This document shows positions 43,571 to 52,082 of a stretch of 64,000 nt of DNA, piece after piece. Every line of letters begins with the position of its first letter. The first letter of the stretch is position 1. Under the pieces are notes generated by a model, which was given only the letters and a program-made list of their open reading frames with translations, made no database searches and was not told the origin of the DNA. Source of the DNA: Oscillospiraceae bacterium. GTDB lineage: Bacteria; Bacillota; Clostridia; Oscillospirales; Oscillospiraceae. The stretch spans positions 1-64,000 of the forward strand of contig CAJTGJ010000017.1 in assembly GCA_910575695.1 (NCBI GenBank), read 5' to 3'. The translations under genes were made by a program, and so were the position numbers.

Positions 43571-43599
43571 TTGACAAATGTACTTTGGCGCGTTAAACT
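43571..43599 (+). promoter_or_regulatory. Promoter of metQ
   Basis: TTGACA (43571-43576) and TAAACT (43594-43599) with a 17-base spacer. The start of the T-box RNA follows. Confidence 0.75.
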
Positions 43600-43605
43600 A
43601 AGTAG

Positions 43606-43907
43606 CATCAACCAAGCAAATAAATATGTTTTAAAGGCAATGATGAGGAGAGTACGCGCGGAGATACGGCACAGAGAGCCCGGGGAGCTGGAAACGGGTA
43701 CGGAACGCCGCGCCGAACATGGCCTCGGAGCCGCACGGTCGAGAGGGGGTGCCCTTTAGGCCGCGACGGGAGCGCCCGTCACAGCGCCGGGGTATGTCTG
43801 TACCCTATAAGGCCCGGTCCCGTGAGGGGCGGGTGAAGCAAGGTGGTACCACGAAGCGGCTTGAACGCTCTCGTCCTTGACTGTGTGTCAGGGGCGTTTT
43901 TTTGTCC
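43606..43907 (+). ncRNA. T-box riboswitch (methionine) before metQ
   Basis: The T-box motif is AAGGTGGTACCACG at 43840-43853, preceded by GGGTGAAGCA. Upstream is the AGTA-box region (GAGAGTAC) and the specifier segment GAACATGGCCTCGGAG, with the codon ATG at 43719-43721, i.e. methionine, followed by a purine. A terminator at 43861-43903 (AACGC..TCCTTGAC / GTCAGG.GCGTT) ends in seven T. T-boxes bind uncharged tRNA and permit transcription when the amino acid is short. It controls only metQ here. Confidence 0.9.
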
Positions 43908-43977
43908 CCTTTGTTCCGGTGGACCCCGCGTGAGCGGTTCACATAGATCATCGCAAATTTTATAAGGAGAGATCACT

Positions 43978-44907
43978 ATGAAAAAGATTGGCAAACTGTT
44001 TGCCCTGGTGCTGGCCCTGGCGCTGGCGCTGAGCCTGGCCGCGTGCTCCAGCGGCGGCTCCAATGAGACCCAGCCACCCGAGAGCGAGGCCCCTGGGACC
44101 ACCCAGCCCGCCGGGGACAGCACCGATGCGCCCACCGGCGACCCCGAGGATCCCGCCACCGACGCTCCCGCCGGCGACCCGGTGACCATCACCGTGGGCG
44201 CCACCCCCGTGCCCCATGTGGAGATCCTGGAGAAGGTCAAGGAGATCCTGGCCGAGCAGAACATCACCCTGGAGATCAAGGAGTTCACCGACTACGTGCA
44301 GCCCAACAACGCCGTGGAGGACGGCTCCCTGGACGCCAACTACTTCCAGCACATCACCTATATGAACCAGTTCAACGAGGAGAACGGCACCCATCTGGCG
44401 AGCGTGGCCGAGGTCCACTATGAGCCCTTCGCCATCTACGGCGGCAAGACCACTTCCCTGGCCGACCTGCCCGACGGCGCTCAGGTGGGCGTGCCCAACG
44501 ACGCCACCAACGAGGCCCGCGCCCTGCTCCTGCTGGCTCAGGAGGGCCTCATCACCCTGAAGGACGACACCGACATCTACGCCACCCAGCTGGACATCGC
44601 GGAGAACCCCAAGAACATCCAGATCGTGGAGCTGGAGGCCGCTCAGCTCACCTCCCGCCTGCCCGACCTGGACGTGGCGGTCATCAACGGCAACTACGCC
44701 CTGGACGCGGGGCTGACCTCCGCTGACGCCCTGGCCGTGGAGGCCGCCACCGGCGCAGCCGCCGAGGCCTATGTGAACGTGCTGGCCGTCAAGGAGGGCC
44801 GCGAGAATGACGAGGCCATCCTGGCCCTGGCCAAGGCCCTCCAGTCCGAGGAGATCCGGAGCTTCATCGACGAGAAGTACAGCGGCGGCGTGGTCGCCCT
44901 GTTCTGA
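43978..44907 (+). CDS. metQ: Methionine-binding lipoprotein MetQ
   Basis: 309 residues. A lipoprotein signal ends in ALSLAACSSGG; then a Pro/Thr/Asp-rich linker (about 25-65). The NlpA/MetQ core begins VTITVGATPVPHVEILEKVK and contains FTDYVQPNNAVEDGSLDANY, FQHITYMNQF and IPNDATNEARALLLLAQEG-like DAQVGVPNDATNEARALLLL. It supplies methionine (or its oxidised forms) to MetNI. GGAGAG is upstream of the ATG. The gene has its own T-box and a strong terminator, separate from metN-metI. Confidence 0.96.
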   Translation: MKKIGKLFALVLALALALSLAACSSGGSNETQPPESEAPGTTQPAGDSTDAPTGDPEDPATDAPAGDPVTITVGATPVPHVEILEKVKEILAEQNITLEIKEFTDYVQPNNAVEDGSLDANYFQHITYMNQFNEENGTHLASVAEVHYEPFAIYGGKTTSLADLPDGAQVGVPNDATNEARALLLLAQEGLITLKDDTDIYATQLDIAENPKNIQIVELEAAQLTSRLPDLDVAVINGNYALDAGLTSADALAVEAATGAAAEAYVNVLAVKEGRENDEAILALAKALQSEEIRSFIDEKYSGGVVALF

Positions 44908-44924
44908 GAAAATCCCCTTTGCTG

Positions 44925-44960
44925 AAAAAGCGGCGCGTGGACTGCCACGCGCCGCTTTTT
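44925..44960 (+). terminator. Terminator of metQ
   Basis: AAAAAGCGGCGCGTGG / CCACGCGCCGCTTTTT, a 16-bp perfect stem with an ACTG loop and five T. Confidence 0.92.
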
Positions 44961-45139
44961 CCGTTTCCCGCATGAGATGGATGTACCTTTCCTTGTAATC
45001 CGGCATTTTTCTCACCTCATCGCATCATATAATGCACACAGCAGAAAATACAATAAAGTTTCAACCAAATAATAATGTTTATTTTCTTATGTTTTAAAAT
45101 CATTTGTTTTGCATTAGAATAATACATGAGGTGATTCTA

Positions 45140-45340
45140 ATGCCGTTCAATCCAAAGAATATAAAGAAAAAGGTTGATGCCTGCTACAAAACCTTGTATC
45201 TGCGTCAGGAGCTGGTCGATGCCGTGGAGAAAATTGCGCAGGAGAATGATACCAGCTTCAACAGCGTTGTTGTCAGCATGATTGAACAGTGTTTGGAAGA
45301 TATCCAGAGCGAGGAAGCCCTCAGGGAAGAAAAACCATAA
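45140..45340 (+). CDS. Small ribbon-helix-helix-like protein
   Basis: 66 residues. A basic N-terminus (NPKNIKKKVDACYKTLYLRQ) is followed by two predicted helices (ELVDAVEKIAQEN and FNSVVVSMIEQCLEDI), which fits a CopG/RHH DNA-binding fold (beta strand KTLYLR). Gene and upstream region are markedly AT-rich against about 65% GC around them, which suggests recent acquisition. GAGGTGATT precedes the ATG at 45140. No toxin gene is adjacent. It could be an antitoxin remnant or a plasmid-type regulator. Confidence 0.65.
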   Translation: MPFNPKNIKKKVDACYKTLYLRQELVDAVEKIAQENDTSFNSVVVSMIEQCLEDIQSEEALREEKP

Positions 45341-45348
45341 GAGGACGC

Positions 45349-45379
45349 AAAAAAGCGGGGCCGGCGGCCCCGCTTTTTT
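45349..45379. terminator. Bidirectional terminator between RHH gene and P-type ATPase
   Basis: GCGGGGCC / GGCCCCGC with a GGC loop, flanked by six A and six T. It ends the RHH transcript on plus and the metal efflux operon on minus. Confidence 0.9.
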
Positions 45380-47282
45380 ATTTCGTTTTCAGCATCCGGG
45401 TGGCGTTGATAATGGCGATCACCGCCACGCCCACGTCGGCGAACACCGCGCCCCACATGGACACGTCTCCCCGCGCTCCCAGAATCAGGAACAGCGCCTT
45501 GACGCCCAGGGCGAACACGATATTCTCCCGTACAATCCGCATACACTTCCGGGCGATCTCCATGGCCCGGCCCAGCTTGGCGGGGTCGTCGTCCATCAGC
45601 ACCACGTCCGCGGCCTCGATGGCGGCGTCCGAGCCCATGGCCCCCATGGCGATGCCCACATCCGCACGGCTGAGCACCGGGGCGTCGTTCACGCCGTCCC
45701 CCACGTAGGCCAGTACGCCCTTTTCGCTTTTGCGCTCCAGCAGGGCCTCCAGCCGCTCCACCTTGTCGGCGGGCAGGAGCTGGGCGTGTACCTCGTCCAG
45801 CCCAAGCTGGCCCGCCACGGCCCGCCCCACGGCCTCGCTGTCGCCGGTGAGCATGACGGTGCGGATGCCCTGGGCCTTCAGGGCCTTGACGGCGGCGGGG
45901 GCGGTGGGCTTGAGCTGGTCGGAGATCACCGCGCAGCCCAGATAGCGGCCCTCCCGGGCCACATGAACAATGGTGCCCGCCGCGCCGCAGGGCAGGGGCC
46001 TGACGCCTTCCCGCTTCATCAGCTTTTCATTCCCCGCCAGCACCCGCTTTCCGTCCGCCAGGGCGGACACGCCGTGGCCGGGGATCTCCCGCACGTCCGT
46101 CACACGGCTGGGGTCAATGTCCGCCCCCAGCGCCCGCCGCAGGGACTGGGCGATGGGATGGCCGGAGTGGCGCTCCGCCAGAGCGGCGGCTTCCAGCAAA
46201 TCGTGCTCCGTTACGCCGGGGGCGGGATTCAGGGAGGATACCTCAAACACGCCCTGGGTGAGGGTTCCGGTTTTGTCGAACACTACGGTTTCCGTTTTTG
46301 CCAGCAGTTCCAGGTAGTTGCCGCCCTTGACCAGGATGCCCTGGGCGGACGCGCCGCCGATGCCGCCGAAGAAGGACAGCGGGATGGAGATGACCAGGGC
46401 GCAGGGGCAGGAGATGACCAGGAAGGTGAGGGCCCGGTGGATCCAGACGCCCCACTCCCCTGTGACCAGGGAGGGGATGATGGCCAGCGCCAGCGCGGAG
46501 CATACCACGGCGGGGGTGTAGTACCGGGCGAATTTGGTGATGAAGTTCTCCGCCTTGGCCTTTTTGGCGGAGGCGTTTTCCACCAGATCGAGAATTTTCG
46601 CCACGGTGGACTGGCCGAACTCCCTGGTGACCCGGACCTTCAAAAGCCCGGTGAGGCTGACGCAGCCGCTGAGCAGCTCAGACCCCACCACCACATCCCG
46701 TGGGGCGGACTCGCCGGTGAGAGCGGCGGTGTCGATGGCGGACGCGCCCTCCAGCACCACGCCGTCCAGGGGGATCTTCTCGCCGGGGCGGACCACGATG
46801 GTCTCGCCCACCGCCACCTCGTCGGGGTCAACCTCGAGAATCTGGCCGTCCCGCTCCACATTGGCGCAGTCCGGGCGGATGTCCATGAGCTGGGCGATGG
46901 AGCGCCGGGACTTGCCCACCGCTACGCTCTGGAACAGCTCGCCCACCTGATAGAACAGCATGACGCCCACGGCCTCGGAATACTCCCCCAGCACCAGGGC
47001 TCCGATGGTGGCCACGCACATGAGGAAGTTCTCGTCAAAGACCTGCCCGCGGCTGATGTTGCGGACGGCCTTCCACAAAATATCCCAGCCGATGACAAAA
47101 TAGGGGATGAGGTACAGCGGCCACTTGAGCAGCACAAGTCCATAATCGGGCGCACCTTCTACCGGTTCCGTCAGCAGGGGGATATGCCGGTGCATCGGGA
47201 TTTCAGGCATCAGGGACACCGCCGCCAGCAGTACCGCCGCCGCAATAATGCGCACCAGCACCTTTTTTTGCTTCCTTGTCAT
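45378..47282 (-). CDS. cadA: Cd2+/Zn2+-type heavy-metal P1B ATPase
   Basis: 634 residues, P1B-type. Membrane Cys-Pro-Cys motif is LVISCPCALVISIPLSFFGG; the phosphorylation site is TVVFDKTGTLTQG; A-domain TGES and hinge GVLAYVGDGVNDAPVLSRAD with the HP motif HSGHPIA are present. There is no N-terminal HMA domain in the protein. The CPC motif and Asp-rich end fit the Zn/Cd/Pb group. The ATG at 47282 is eight bases after GGAG; a TTG at 47288 is too close to it. It lies 46 bases after the methyltransferase gene and exports toxic metals from the cytosol. Confidence 0.93.
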   Translation of the reverse strand: MTRKQKKVLVRIIAAAVLLAAVSLMPEIPMHRHIPLLTEPVEGAPDYGLVLLKWPLYLIPYFVIGWDILWKAVRNISRGQVFDENFLMCVATIGALVLGEYSEAVGVMLFYQVGELFQSVAVGKSRRSIAQLMDIRPDCANVERDGQILEVDPDEVAVGETIVVRPGEKIPLDGVVLEGASAIDTAALTGESAPRDVVVGSELLSGCVSLTGLLKVRVTREFGQSTVAKILDLVENASAKKAKAENFITKFARYYTPAVVCSALALAIIPSLVTGEWGVWIHRALTFLVISCPCALVISIPLSFFGGIGGASAQGILVKGGNYLELLAKTETVVFDKTGTLTQGVFEVSSLNPAPGVTEHDLLEAAALAERHSGHPIAQSLRRALGADIDPSRVTDVREIPGHGVSALADGKRVLAGNEKLMKREGVRPLPCGAAGTIVHVAREGRYLGCAVISDQLKPTAPAAVKALKAQGIRTVMLTGDSEAVGRAVAGQLGLDEVHAQLLPADKVERLEALLERKSEKGVLAYVGDGVNDAPVLSRADVGIAMGAMGSDAAIEAADVVLMDDDPAKLGRAMEIARKCMRIVRENIVFALGVKALFLILGARGDVSMWGAVFADVGVAVIAIINATRMLKTK

Positions 47283-47328
47283 AACCAATCACTCCTATAC
47301 GCGGATGTGCAGTCCGCTTTATTGCTTC

Positions 47329-47949
47329 CTAACCGGCGCGGGCCGGTTTCTCCAGTACGCCGATGCCCTCGGGCACCTTCCCCTCTACCACCTCCAGCGA
47401 CACCGGGGCCAGATTGAGACGCTCCAGAAATTCCCGGTACGTCTCCGGGGTAAAGGCGTGTTCGTAGTGAAAGCCCACGCCCTGGTAAATTTTGATCATG
47501 GCCCCGCAAGCCGCCCCCACCTTCCCTTGCAGGTAGGTGGGCAGAACCAGCCGTCCGCCGGGGGCGGTGACCCGCCACAGCTCCCGGGCGGCGGCCTCCG
47601 GCGCGCCCAGCAGGTGGAGCACGTTGGCGGCAATCACCACGTCAAAGCTGCCGTCGGGGTCGGGCAGGGCGGCGATGTCCCGCTGGGCGAAGCTCACGTT
47701 TTTCAGCCCCTTCCGGGCGGCTTTTTTCCGGGCCTGCCTCAGCATGGCCTCCGACTGGTCGGTGCACAGCACCGAGCCTGCCCGCTCCGCCGCCGCCAGG
47801 GAGAACAGCCCCGTCCCGGCGGCGCAGTCCAGCACCTTTGCCCCGGCGGGAACCAGCTGTGCCACCCGGGCCGCCGCCGTGTTTACCGCGCTGTTGCTGT
47901 GCTCCACCAGGCCATACAGCCCCGCCACCCGGTCCCAGAAGGTGCTCAC
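47329..47949 (-). CDS. Class I SAM-dependent methyltransferase in a metal efflux operon
   Basis: 206 residues. Motif I VLDCAAGTGLFSLAAAE, motif II CTDQSEAMLRQARKKAA, motif III SFDVVIAANVLHLLG, and post-III LWRVTAPGGRLVLPTYL. It resembles UbiE-like enzymes. The start overlaps the HMA protein stop (ATGA) and the stop is 46 bases before the P-type ATPase, so it is inside the operon. Its target is unknown; a role in metal or metalloid detoxification is inference. No cysteine-rich ArsM-type metal site is visible. Confidence 0.88.
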   Translation of the reverse strand: MSTFWDRVAGLYGLVEHSNSAVNTAAARVAQLVPAGAKVLDCAAGTGLFSLAAAERAGSVLCTDQSEAMLRQARKKAARKGLKNVSFAQRDIAALPDPDGSFDVVIAANVLHLLGAPEAAARELWRVTAPGGRLVLPTYLQGKVGAACGAMIKIYQGVGFHYEHAFTPETYREFLERLNLAPVSLEVVEGKVPEGIGVLEKPARAG

Positions 47950-48158
47950 AGCACGATTTCACAGTCCGGCTCCACCTTCTTGCAGCACTTTACCACGTCC
48001 TTCATCAGGGCGTCCACGTCGTCCGCCTCGATGGTCATTTTCTGGGTAAGGAAGCTGACGGTGGCGCCGGTGACGCCGGGAAGCTTCTTGATGGCGGTCT
48101 CCATTTTGGCGGCGCAGTTGGCGCAGTCCAGGTCGATGAGCTTGAACGTCTTTTTCAT
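47946..48158 (-). CDS. HMA-domain heavy-metal-binding protein (metallochaperone)
   Basis: 70 residues, a free-standing HMA domain. Metal-binding loop is LIDLDCANCAAKMETAIKKL with CxxC; GVTGATVSFLTQKMTIEAD completes the fold. It replaces the N-terminal metal-binding domain that the adjacent ATPase lacks. It starts after an AGGGAG ribosome binding site and overlaps the methyltransferase start. A clear hairpin lies upstream, at the end of the regulator gene. Confidence 0.92.
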   Translation of the reverse strand: MKKTFKLIDLDCANCAAKMETAIKKLPGVTGATVSFLTQKMTIEADDVDALMKDVVKCCKKVEPDCEIVL

Positions 48159-48263
48159 GATAAATCTCCCTTTCTTAACTTCATGATATTGAGCAGGCGC
48201 CGTCGCCGAGCGAAAATGCCGCGGCATTGCCTGCGGGGGTAACGGGCTTAAAGTTCTTTTTCG

Positions 48264-48291
48264 GTTCCTTTTTCTTTCAGGAAAAAGGAAC
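48264..48291 (-). terminator. Hairpin at the end of the metal regulator gene
   Basis: GTTCCTTTTTC / GAAAAAGGAAC of 11 bp with a 6-base loop, overlapping the regulator stop codon. It may reduce read-through into the efflux genes 130 bases on. Confidence 0.45.
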
Positions 48292-48653
48292 TACTCGTTG
48301 ACGTGTTCCATCCCCTGGGCGATGATCTTGCGCACGTGGTCGTCGGCCAGGGAGTAGAACACGGTTTTGCCGTCCCGGCGGAACTTCACCAGACGGCTGT
48401 TTTTCAGCACCCGCAGCTGATGGGATACGGCGGACTGGGTGAGGCCCAGCAGCTTGGAGATGTCGCACACGCACAGCTCCGCCTCGAACAGGGCGTACAG
48501 GATCTTGATCCGGGTGGAGTCGCCGAACACCTTAAACAGCTCGGCCAGGTCGTACAGCGTCTCGTCCCCGGGCATCTCGCTGAGCACCGCGCCCACCGTA
48601 TCCTCGTGGACGCACAGGAAGCCGCAGCGCTCGATCTCGTTGTTGCCGGCCAT
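48291..48653 (-). CDS. ArsR/SmtB-family metal-sensing repressor (CadC type)
   Basis: 120 residues. HTH of the winged-helix ArsR/SmtB family: ELAELFKVFGDSTRIKILYA-like DLAELFKVFGDSTRIKIL, with ELCVCDISKLLGLTQSAVSH and QLRVLKNSRLVKFRRDGKTV. The N-terminal Cys pair (CGFLC) plus the ELCVC Cys are the CadC-type metal ligands. It would leave its operator when Cd/Pb/Zn binds. AAAGGAG precedes the ATG at 48653. It is the first gene of the metal efflux operon. Confidence 0.92.
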   Translation of the reverse strand: MAGNNEIERCGFLCVHEDTVGAVLSEMPGDETLYDLAELFKVFGDSTRIKILYALFEAELCVCDISKLLGLTQSAVSHQLRVLKNSRLVKFRRDGKTVFYSLADDHVRKIIAQGMEHVNE

Positions 48654-48680
48654 AGGTCCAGCTCCTTTCATTCGGCAAAC

Positions 48681-48727
48681 ATATGAACATCTGCTCATAT
48701 ATTAGCGCGTTGCGGGTCGTTTGTCAA
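48681..48727 (-). promoter_or_regulatory. Promoter and SmtB-type operator of the metal efflux operon
   Basis: Minus-strand TTGACA (48722-48727) and TAATAT (48699-48704) with a 17-base spacer. An inverted repeat ATATGAACATCTGCTCATAT at 48681-48700 matches the ArsR/SmtB operator TGAACA-N2-TGTTCA in all but one base and covers the transcription start and part of the -10 box. Binding there would block RNA polymerase. Confidence 0.85.
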
Positions 48728-48738
48728 TAGGGGCGGGC

Positions 48739-48775
48739 AAAAATTTTTTCGGGCCGCAGGCGCGGCCCGAAAAAA
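48739..48775 (-). terminator. Terminator of the orphan kinase gene
   Basis: On minus, TTTTTTCGGGCCGC / GCGGCCCGAAAAAA with a 4-base loop, then five T. Confidence 0.85.
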
Positions 48776-48776
48776 G

Positions 48777-50015
48777 CTATCCCAACGGCAGGGTGACGGT
48801 GAATGCCGTCCCCTCCCGCTGGGTGCTGCTCACGGTAATCTTCCCCCGGTGGGCCTCCGCGATGGCGGCGGCGATGGACAGACCCAGGCCATGCCCGCCC
48901 GCCTCCCGGCTTCGGGCGGCGTCCGCCCGGTAGAACCGCTCAAACAGGTGGGCCTGGGCCTCCGCCGGGATGGGCGCGCCGGTGTTGTGGACGGTGAGCA
49001 CCGCTTTGTCCCCCGCCGTCAGGGTGAGGGCCACCGTTCCCCCCGGCTCGCTGTATTTGCAGGCGTTGTCCAGCAAAATCGCCGCCAGCCGCCGCAGGTC
49101 CTCGCCGCTTCCAATCACGGATACGTTGGGGGCGACGCGGCTTTCCAGAGTCAATCCCCGCTCAAAAGCCACAGGGTCAAAGGACATGACACAGCCCTCG
49201 CACAAATCGGACAGGGACACCGCCTCCCGGGGGCGCTCCCGCTGTCCGGCGTCCCCACGGGCCAGGAACAGAAGGTCCTGTACCAGCTCCTTCATCCGCA
49301 GGCCCTCCTGCCGGATATACTCCACCCATTTGCGCTGGCTGTCCACCGTCTCCTCCCCGTGGGCCAGCAGGATGTCCACATCCGCCAGCATCACGGTCAG
49401 CGGCGTTTTCAGCTCGTGGGAGGCGTCGGCCACGAACTGCTGCTGACTCCGCCAGCCCTCCTCCACCGGGCGCACCAGCCACCGGGAGAGGAACCAGCTC
49501 ACCGCGAAAAAGCCCGCCGCCGCCACGGCAAACAGCATCACGGCGGACAGCACCTGCCGTCGGGCGCCCTCCCGCTCCCAGCCCAGCCCGGCAAAGGCGG
49601 CGGCAAGATACCGCCCCGAGGTCCGGATCTGATACCGAAGCCCCAGCTGGGGCAGACGGCCCTCCCGCTCCCCGGAGGCCAGGGCGTCCTCCACCGCCCG
49701 CACCACGGTGCTTTTGTCCACCACCGCGTTGTAGGCCAGGGCCAGCACGATCTGCCCGTCCCCGTCCACCATGGCGCAGAAGGCGGGTATGGCGGTGTAC
49801 AGCTCGCCGTCCTGGTCCAGGGAACCGTTCCCGGCGGAGCCCCAGGGGTCCAGCGCCGCCTGGGTGCGGGCCAGGACGGTTTGCAGCACCGCGTCCGTCC
49901 CCTCCCGGTACTGCTGGACGGACGAGGCGGTCTGCACCGTGAGCACCGCCGCCAGCACGCCGGACAGGAGCAGCATGAGGATCAGCGTAAATTTCCACCG
50001 CAGGCGCTTGAGCAT
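48777..50015 (-). CDS. Orphan sensor histidine kinase
   Basis: 412 residues. A membrane helix at the N-terminus (LILMLLLSGVLAAVLTVQTA), an extracellular sensing loop (about 35-150), a second helix (LSAVMLFAVAAAGFFAVSWF), then HisKA with FVADASHELKTPLTVMLADV and HATPase with LAAILLDNACKYSEPGGTV, and GGHGLGLSIAAAIAEAHRGK. No response regulator gene is next to it; the divergent neighbour is the metal operon and the downstream neighbour is an acetyltransferase. GGAGG precedes the ATG. Confidence 0.93.
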   Translation of the reverse strand: MLKRLRWKFTLILMLLLSGVLAAVLTVQTASSVQQYREGTDAVLQTVLARTQAALDPWGSAGNGSLDQDGELYTAIPAFCAMVDGDGQIVLALAYNAVVDKSTVVRAVEDALASGEREGRLPQLGLRYQIRTSGRYLAAAFAGLGWEREGARRQVLSAVMLFAVAAAGFFAVSWFLSRWLVRPVEEGWRSQQQFVADASHELKTPLTVMLADVDILLAHGEETVDSQRKWVEYIRQEGLRMKELVQDLLFLARGDAGQRERPREAVSLSDLCEGCVMSFDPVAFERGLTLESRVAPNVSVIGSGEDLRRLAAILLDNACKYSEPGGTVALTLTAGDKAVLTVHNTGAPIPAEAQAHLFERFYRADAARSREAGGHGLGLSIAAAIAEAHRGKITVSSTQREGTAFTVTLPLG

Positions 50016-50046
50016 GGCCCGGGCCTCCTTTCCTGTTTTGATGGAC

Positions 50047-50595
50047 TCACAGCTTTTTCATCATCCAGTACGCGTCCGCATAGTTCCCGGTTTGATATTT
50101 TACGTTATCAGGGAACCGCCCATACTTCTGGAACCCCAGCTTTTCGTATAACGCAACCGCGCCCTTGTTATCCGCGATTACCTCCAGCTCCGCCTGCTCA
50201 TATCCAATCTCTTTCGCTGTCTCTAAAACGGCGTTCAGCATCATTGTTCCGATGCCCCTGCCGCAGTATTCCTGATACAGCGCGATTGCGATTTCACACC
50301 TGTGCCGGTATCTCCGATAGGCTCCGATCCCGTTCAGGGAACAGTTCCCCGCGTGTTTTCCGTCAACAAACGCCGCAAGCAGCAGATCCCTGGGGGAATC
50401 CATCATTCTCTGAATAAACTCCCGTTCCTGCTCCGGCGTCAAGGCGGCCTCGTCCGGCTCCCGGATCAAATACGGCGTCTCCGATGCGGTGGTTTTCAGG
50501 TAATGGATCAGATCCTCCGCGTCACCCGCTTCCGCGTTTCTCAAGAGCACTTCGTGTCCGGTTTTATCCGTTGCGTTCAATGGTTTGAAAATCAT
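50047..50595 (-). CDS. GNAT N-acetyltransferase
   Basis: 182 residues. The acetyl-CoA loop is YQEYCGRGIGTMMLNAVLET, with the C-terminal NKGAVALYEKLGFQKYGRFP. The substrate is unknown; the family includes amine and ribosomal-protein acetylases. GGGGGG precedes the ATG at 50595; the longer frame to 50673 has no ribosome binding site. Codon usage is a little lower in GC than the neighbours. Confidence 0.88.
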   Translation of the reverse strand: MIFKPLNATDKTGHEVLLRNAEAGDAEDLIHYLKTTASETPYLIREPDEAALTPEQEREFIQRMMDSPRDLLLAAFVDGKHAGNCSLNGIGAYRRYRHRCEIAIALYQEYCGRGIGTMMLNAVLETAKEIGYEQAELEVIADNKGAVALYEKLGFQKYGRFPDNVKYQTGNYADAYWMMKKL

Positions 50596-50751
50596 AATTG
50601 ATCCCCCCTGAATTCCGTTTGCCGCTCTGATTGTACCATGTCCGCCGGTAAGATTCAAGGCGCCGCGCCCCATGAGGGCCTCCCATGGGCCGGCATCCTT
50701 CCGCGAATCCCAAAATTCTCACCACGCTCCCGACAAATTTCCCCGAAATGA

Positions 50752-50780
50752 TTGACAAGCCTGTAACAAACCGCTATAAT
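50752..50780 (+). promoter_or_regulatory. Promoter of potA-potB-potCD
   Basis: TTGACA (50752-50757) and TATAAT (50775-50780), both perfect, with a 17-base spacer. The potA start is 121 bases downstream. The 50596-50900 interval holds nothing else recognised. Confidence 0.85.
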
Positions 50781-50900
50781 GCATCTCGCTATCCGTGAAA
50801 CCCCGGGCCCGAACAGGGTCGTTCGCCGCAGCGGGCGCTTGCCGGGAACTATAACAAGGGAGCTGACAAAACACTCATCATTAGAAATGGGGGAGGATAA

Positions 50901-52082
50901 ATGTCCAAGGAGCTGATCCGCCTGCGGGACTGCGTCATGTCCTACGGCGACGAGGTCGTGCTCGACCACATCAACCTGTATATCAATGACAAGGAATTCC
51001 TCACGCTGCTGGGCCCCAGCGGGTGCGGCAAGACAACCACGCTTCGTATCATAGGCGGGTTTCTGTCGCCGACCGCCGGGGACGTTTTATTTGACGGCGT
51101 GAGGATGAACGACGTCCCGCCCCACCAGCGGGCGGTAAACACGGTGTTCCAGCGGTACGCCCTGTTCCCCCATCTCAATGTGTTTGAGAACGTGGCCTTC
51201 GGCCTGCGCATACCCAAGGCGGACCAGACGGGCCGGAAGGTGAAGATCCCGGAGGCGGAGATCCACCGGCGTGTGATGGAGATGCTGGAGACGGTGAACC
51301 TGAAGGGCTTTGAGAAGCGCCCGGTGTCCGCCCTGTCCGGCGGGCAGCAGCAGCGGGTGGCCATCGCCCGGGCCCTGGTGAACCGGCCCCGGGTGCTGCT
51401 GCTGGACGAGCCTTTAGGCGCGCTGGATATGCGCCTGCGCAAAGATATGCAGAACGAGCTGAAGCGCATACAGCAGGAGATGGAGATCACCTTCATCTAC
51501 GTGACCCACGACCAGGAGGAGGCGCTGGCCATGTCCGACACGGTGGTGGTGATGGACGGCGGGCGCATCCAGCAGATCGGCACACCCGAGGACATTTACA
51601 ACGAGCCGAAAAACGCCTTTGTGGCGGACTTCATCGGTGAATCCAACATCATTGACGGCGTCATGCGCTCCGACGGGGTGGTGGAGATCTTCAACCGGCG
51701 GTTCCAGTGCCTGGACAAGGGCTTTGACAGGGACGAGCTGGTGGACGTGGTCATCCGCCCCGAGGACGTGGACATCGTGGACGAGGCGGCGGGACAGCTT
51801 CGGGGCGCCGTCACCTCCGTCACCTTCAAGGGGGTCCACTACGACACCATCGTGGACTTCTACGGTTTCAAGTGGCTGATCCAGACCACCGACTACTGCC
51901 CGGCGGGAAGCCGCATCGGCATCAAGATCGACCCGGACGGCATCCACGTCATGAAAAAGAGCCAGTATTCCGGTATGTTCGGGGACTACTCCTCCTATTC
52001 CGAGGAGTACGAGGAGCTGGACGCGCCGGAGCCGGAGGACGGGGAGGGGGCTGATCCCCCGGAGGGCGGCTATGAGGAATAA
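50901..52082 (+). CDS. potA: Spermidine/putrescine ABC transporter ATP-binding protein
   Basis: 393 residues. ABC motifs: [24 protein letters not shown]-type Q-loop [14 protein letters not shown], signature [20 protein letters not shown], Walker [21 protein letters not shown], and the H-loop in [14 protein letters not shown]. The C-terminal TOBE region (about 275-360) fits PotA. The tail is acidic and longer than usual ([20 protein letters not shown]). It starts the potABCD operon after GGGGGAGGA and overlaps potB. Confidence 0.95.
   Translation: MSKELIRLRDCVMSYGDEVVLDHINLYINDKEFLTLLGPSGCGKTTTLRIIGGFLSPTAGDVLFDGVRMNDVPPHQRAVNTVFQRYALFPHLNVFENVAFGLRIPKADQTGRKVKIPEAEIHRRVMEMLETVNLKGFEKRPVSALSGGQQQRVAIARALVNRPRVLLLDEPLGALDMRLRKDMQNELKRIQQEMEITFIYVTHDQEEALAMSDTVVVMDGGRIQQIGTPEDIYNEPKNAFVADFIGESNIIDGVMRSDGVVEIFNRRFQCLDKGFDRDELVDVVIRPEDVDIVDEAAGQLRGAVTSVTFKGVHYDTIVDFYGFKWLIQTTDYCPAGSRIGIKIDPDGIHVMKKSQYSGMFGDYSSYSEEYEELDAPEPEDGEGADPPEGGYEE

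Noticed and set aside
50596-50750. Possible tRNA-like segment before the pot promoter
   Set aside because: No cloverleaf arms or TTCG/TTCGA loop in either strand.
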